Translations under genes and position numbers: made by a program | Assembly: GCF_001640805.2 (NCBI RefSeq) | Contig: NC_066833.1 | Location: 13,100,183 to 13,164,182, forward strand | DNA: 64,000 nucleotides | Source: Lates calcarifer | Lineage: Eukaryota; Chordata; Actinopteri; Centropomidae | Reading direction: 5' to 3' | Notes under the pieces: generated by a model | Databases searched by the model: none | The model's input: the letters and a program-made list of their open reading frames with translations, nothing else | What the model was told of the DNA's origin: nothing | Shown here: one piece after another, positions 58,606 through 64,000 of the stretch | How positions within the stretch are numbered: the stretch's first letter is position 1 | How the letters are laid out: every line of letters begins with the position of its first letter

Positions 58606-60104
58606 CTGGATGGGAGACATAGACAGAAAGAGAGAGAGAGTGAGCTCCTTTATACTTAGGTTCAGTGGGAGTTCAGTCCCTGGTGTTGCATCCTGGCAAT
58701 TGTCTATGGTTCCTGTTAGTCTAATTCAGTTTGCTGAAGCCCAGTGGGGCTACATTAAAGGCTGTGGCCCGGAGTTGCCTGTTGGAAAGAGACAATGTAC
58801 ACTAATGCAAACACTGGCTTATGCCTATACATAGATACACACAGGCTTAGAATATATAGAATATTCAACACAATCTGAGACATTTGCATTTAACTCCTGT
58901 TTGAGCAACACAGTGAATAATGCTTAGGCCAGAGGATTCAGCTTCAATTCATCAAAACAAAACATCCATCTTACTATTTAAATGAAACTGCCATGAGCAG
59001 CATTAAAATGCGAGTCAGTTGTAGTAACACTAAACAAACAAAACACTTAACAGATTAAACCTAAGTATACACATTCTTAAAGAACAAATATCCATTTTGC
59101 TACAACAGAATATTTGTGTAATAACTCGAGCATTAATTGAATTAAAGTGAATGAAAAGTTTGAAATTTCTGATTCTAAAAACTGTGTGCTTGGTCTTTAC
59201 TAAGAGAAATTTTCTGAAGCAAAGATAATTATGCTCTTTTCACTGAACAAATACAGGAAAATAAAGTAGTTAGCAATAATAACCGCTGCTGAACAGACAA
59301 AAATCTGCCAGTTGAAATTTGAGAAGCAACGAGCAGGAGGAATCTTTGGTCAATTTCATCAAAATAAATTAAAAAAACAATGTTATGCTTGGTTACCATG
59401 ATAACTGTCTCTGAGGTTGGTGAGATTATGAAACTCCCATTCCATCATTTAATAAGTTTCACACAGAAAAAACATTACATTAGTTCCTGCTTATATTGCA
59501 TATGAAGAAATCACCAGAGTTCAATGGTTTGCTCTTTACTGTTGTGTCTATTGTTCAGCTGCGTTTTGAAAAAGTGGTGCATTTTGAATTTGAAACCCTC
59601 TAAACTGTCTCTTTCCTTTTTTCTCTCTTCTATCCCCATCCCTTTCAGTTTGGAGCTTTCTCCCTCGCCAATCTCCCTTGCCGAACCTTCATCCATGCAT
59701 CGCCTAGCCTCGGGGAGTTCACATGGTCCCAATCTAGTAATTCAGCACATCCCTCCCTCTATCAAGCCCTGCACCCCTCCCTCGTTCTGTCTCTCTCTCT
59801 CCTCACTCCCTTTCTCATTTCCCTTTTTTACTGCTCTCTAATTGCCAGGCAGCTTCGGGGCCAACCCGGCATCTGAGGCATCGACTTTTAATTTTATTAG
59901 ACCACAGGAAAAAACATGTTTGTCTTTGAAATGTTCAAGCCTTTCTTGATTGTGATTATATGGCTGCATAGTGTGTCTGTGCATCTGTGTGTGTGTGTGT
60001 GTGTCTTTTTGTGCATATACTTGTGAATATTTCCGCGGGAAGTTATTTTTTCTCCTGTAATGAATCCAGATGGGGAGAATCTGTTTCTATACCCCCTGCT
60101 CCTC

Positions 60105-60235
60105 CTCTCCTCCTCTCCCTCTGGTTCTGATAGCCGGGTGAGGCTGTGCTTTTTATTGGCTCTGTGGTTTATGGCGGTAATGATTTACTGTGTCTGGGCT
60201 GCTTATAGGCAGCTTCAAGTTCCTCTCCTCCTCCC
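60105..60235. promoter_or_regulatory. candidate regulatory core within C/T-rich block of intron 5
   Basis: Between two C/T-rich stretches lies a complex core with TTTTTATTGG, GGTTTATGGCGG, TAATGATTTACTG and GCTTATAGGC, resembling Hox/Cdx-type sites. Open frames across it look membrane-like only because of the flanking CT text. Confidence 0.2.
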
Positions 60236-61227
60236 TCTCCTTCTTCTTGCCTCCCTCTCCCGCTCTCCCTCTCTCTGCATGTCTATTGCCAAGCATTTAA
60301 TTTGCTGTCACTCTCTGTTTCTGTCTGTGGTTTAACCATAAAACTGATACAACATACCAGGCCCATAATGGCCTTAAAAACTGGCCTTCAGCATCATTCA
60401 CCTGTGATGTGAGGGACATGGTACAGCTGTTGGAACACATCTATTTATCCACTGCTGGACTATTGTAAGTGATAGTGTATTGGTAACAGTATAGTAAAAT
60501 TCAATTAAAAGAAATGCTGTTCAGTGTCTTAAAAGCATTGCTCAAAGGATTTTATACCTTGTGAAAAGTACTGCTCAAGTTATATTAATGCATAATCTAT
60601 TTATGATGCAGACTGAATCACAGACTTACCTATACATCAATTCATCATCAGTTAAAGACAAAAATCAATTTCTACTTAGCCTTGCGTTTGATTGTTACCT
60701 CTCTCTTCTCTGGGACATCTTACAATCTTATAAATTTGGTTGTATTTGGTTGTCTCTTTGACTCCACAGTTATTGATCATCACCACCTCCAAACTTTGTA
60801 GGAATACATTATTGATATGTGAACAGATTCTGACATGAAATATTGATGAGGTGGCAGAAACTGGTAGAAGGTTTCTCTCCATATGTAGTCGCCAAAACCC
60901 TGCCATCACATCAGTAAGCAGATGAAAAAAAAAACAAACAAACAAAAAAAAAAACAAAAAAGGATTTGCTGTTGCATGCAATGTATGTGCCTGTGTATTC
61001 TTCCTGCCAAACCCATTCTGCCAAGTTCAGCTGCAGTTCAGACTGTTGATATTAGACTACTCTAAATGTGGATCACAGTTATTCTGTTGTTAGCAAAGTT
61101 ATGACAATGAGTGGAGGGCAAAGGAGGAGAGAGGAGGAGCGCTATCTGACAGCACCTTGACAGCACAGCCAGGACACACTGCTCCTTCCCAGGGAAACAC
61201 TTAATCCAGCTTTTAACAGCTTTGGCA

Positions 61228-61332
<105 letters not shown>

Positions 61333-61511
61333 TGGATAGACGGGTGGGGCTTGCGCACTGACATACCTAATCCTTGCAAACTCTCAGGGCTGATGGAGAG
61401 TGTGCAGCTGCAGGCTGAGATAGTTGTTAGAGAGAGAGAGAAGACTGTGAGTGTGTGTGGTGGTGAAGGTGGGTATAGTGTTAAGGTGTGTGTTTTTGTG
61501 TTTTGTGCTTT

Positions 61512-61513
<2 letters not shown>

Positions 61514-61544
<31 letters not shown>
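61514..61544 (+). repeat. (GT)n microsatellite
   Basis: About fifteen GT units. Confidence 0.96.
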
Positions 61545-61547
<3 letters not shown>

Positions 61548-61914
61548 CGTGCTTAATCTATGATATGGAAAGACGAAGATCCAGGTCTTTGTGATGATCA
61601 CTTGAGCATTAAAGATGGTTTTCAATATTCTGAGCACACACAGGCCTCTTAGTGTTGATAAGTCCCCTTCAAATCTAATATATATTCAGATTGCAGAGAG
61701 AATCCCCCTGATTTACCACACAGATTATAATGCTTACTCACAGAAGACTCAAAAGCTTTGTTAAAACTGTGTTGTCTTTTACATTTGGATTGTGTTTACT
61801 TAAAATGTGTAGCTTTTAATCCCCATTGACCTTTCTCCTCATAACAAGAAATGACTCGAGTCTTGACTTATCTTCAGCCTAGACATGTGTGCACATATGC
61901 GAACGAACACAAAC

Positions 61915-61915
<1 letters not shown>

Positions 61916-61950
<35 letters not shown>
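61916..61950 (+). repeat. (AC)n microsatellite
   Basis: About seventeen AC units. Confidence 0.96.
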
Positions 61951-61953
<3 letters not shown>

Positions 61954-64000
61954 TATATTTACTACTCATCTCATCTTGTCACTTTAAAGAGGTCATGTCT
62001 GGCCCTTGTCACTTATAATACAGTCCAGCTGTGACAACACAAAGCAAACACATCAGACATCTGTCTGTATGTATTGTGTGTACACACAACCTTTCACATT
62101 TGCATATTTATCAACTGACAAGTTTCCTCTTTAGAGAGTTTACATATGTATGATTGATTGTACTTATCCTTACATGGTGTGTGTGTGTACTGCATGTGTA
62201 TGTTTGCCCTTGAGACTTACAATTCCCTAAAGCCACATGTTGTAATGTTGTATGGTCATCATTATCCCTACTGAGGACAGGAGAAGAAAAACTGTCAAAA
62301 AACTATTCAGTCATTGGAAAATGATCAGTCTTTCACTAAAAAATGCATTACGACAATTCAGACAATTATGAAAAACAGATACAATAGGAATAGGTGCTAT
62401 AGTATTATATAGATATTTCAACAGGATTAACAGTCAGAATACAGCATTTCTCTGTAACTGATGAAAGAAGTGCAGATCAACAGGTCAACAGAGTGCAGAT
62501 GCTGTCCCAACACAGCAAAATAGGGAGAATTCAATTCAGGAAAGCTGTGAGTTTAACTCCACCCTCTCTCTCCTTGCTAGACTAGTTGTGTTGAGCATAC
62601 CCTATGAAGGTGTGAGATTATTCTTATGACTGAATACTTCTATGACACTTTTTTAATATTCAAACTTTTATTAAGTTAATACTTTTGTTCATTCTTAATT
62701 GATTGGTTGTCCAAATTATGCCTTTCTTGATTTCAGAATCACCACTTCTACCTGAAAAAAGCCAATGCACCCATAGTAATCCATAAATGAAAGTAACTAA
62801 TATTTATGAAATAAAGCAGGAATGGTGCTTACATAATTTCAATCAAATCAAAACAAATTAAGAGCTCAGAGCACTCTCATTTCCATTGCATCAAGCCTTA
62901 AGATATACCCACTCTGTTTAAATTCTCACTCTTGCCTGCCTATCATCATTGATGTGATGGATTGTGCAAGTCTGACTTGACCTTGCTGTATGACGCTTAT
63001 GAGAGAAAACTCCCATCTGTTCACTCTGCACAAAAACCACCTTCCAAGTGCTAAGTCACCTTCCAGGATTTAGAACAAAAAGTCCCACAGAGAAATGTGG
63101 AGACACATAAAGAAGAAAACAATGGCTGGGTGTTGGTCTGGTTTGGACAGGGACAGGTAGAAATAATGGGTCTTGTATCCACATGAAGAGAGAAAGGGAA
63201 AAAAAGACCAAAGAGAGAGATAATGATGGAGAAGAAAACGGGAGTAAATACTGAGATGCTGACACAAAAACATGAACAAAGGCAAACTGTGCGAGAGAAC
63301 ATGAATGGAGAGGGAATAAATTGATGAACTACAGAGAAACGTTGCGCATTCCTTGTAAGAGTCAGGGATTTCTGAGGTTTGGCGCTTTCTACTGCAGCTA
63401 GATTTATTTTACTCTTGGAATTTCACAGCGCAGCTTCTCTTGGCCTTCTTATTCTTCTAAGAACCTGATGTGTGGAGAGATATTTGTATCAAAGATTGAT
63501 GGGAGTTTTCAGAGCTCATCCTCACGTTAAGAGTGTGTGTTAAAAGGATGAGATTTTTTTCTTCTCTTCTTTTTGCAAAGGAGGAAGACATTCGATCCTG
63601 GTCATTAAACAAAAGAATAGCAGCCTGGGATCGGCTTGTAAATGTCCAGGGCTGATGGTTGGAGTACATATGTTTGGAGCATATAAACTGTTGGCCAGTT
63701 TCTTTTATGAAAAGGATACTTTGAGGGAAAGAGAGAAGGATTTTTCTTCATGCATGACTCTCGTACAACCATTAATAAAGTGTCTGGACTCCAATCAGTG
63801 ATTTTAGTAGGAAGTGGTTTGTTGTGACTCATCAGGTCTTCAAAACTCTACTATTTAAAACAGGGAAAGATGTGTAGGAAGCACTGCCAATCATTTGTAT
63901 ATGTGCTACTTGAAATGACATGTTTTGTAAGTATTGCCAAACCTTAATAAGCTCAGCAAAATCTGTAGGTTGGTTCTGCAATCAGTTTCATCTGATTTCA

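Noticed and set aside
60060..60335. Membrane-protein-like plus-strand frame
   Set aside because: Hydrophobicity arises from CTC/CTT-rich text on both sides; no splice sites or family match.

Overview
The window is vertebrate nuclear DNA, almost certainly from a teleost fish. It is AT-rich and intron-dominated, with abundant (CA)n, (GT)n and (GA)n microsatellites and 3' tails of non-LTR retrotransposons of a kind common in ray-finned fish. No prokaryotic, viral or CRISPR signature was seen. The one gene identified with confidence is the 3' two thirds of an Eph receptor tyrosine kinase on the minus strand, best matched to EPHA3 (epha3). It enters from beyond the right edge and ends at the stop codon at 25626.

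Twelve coding exons with canonical splice sites lie between 58605 and 25626. They correspond to exons 6-17 of the usual 17-exon EPHA layout. In order they encode the second fibronectin type III repeat, the transmembrane helix, the juxtamembrane segment with two regulatory tyrosines, the complete kinase domain, the SAM domain and a C-terminal PVPV tail. The signal peptide, ligand-binding domain, cysteine-rich region and first FN3 repeat must lie beyond 64000. Eleven of the twelve exons fit in length and phase. Exon 15 is one base too long: its reading frame into the SAM exon is broken, and skipping one base of a GGCC at 37260-37263 restores it. That is either a consensus error or a real SAM-truncating frameshift.

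Region by region: 1-22.9 kb is mostly intergenic, downstream of epha3. It has no identified gene, but it holds a promoter-like block with a Kozak-context ATG at about 4.8 kb, a splice-bounded open segment at 4.3-4.5 kb, and a 235-bp tandem duplication at 7.9-8.4 kb. It also has microsatellites and some complex blocks that look like candidate regulatory elements. About 22.9-25.6 kb is the probable 3' UTR. The interval 25.6-58.6 kb is the exon/intron body, with introns from 460 bp to 5.8 kb. They contain LINE tails, an inverted-repeat element, long purine tracts and a perfect 88-bp purine-pyrimidine alternation. The interval 58.6-64 kb is the 3' part of intron 5.

Functionally the window tells one story: a contact-dependent guidance receptor that binds GPI-anchored ephrin-A ligands and signals through its cytoplasmic kinase, SAM domain and C-terminal tail. 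Everything else is non-coding, repetitive, or a low-confidence candidate stated as such.
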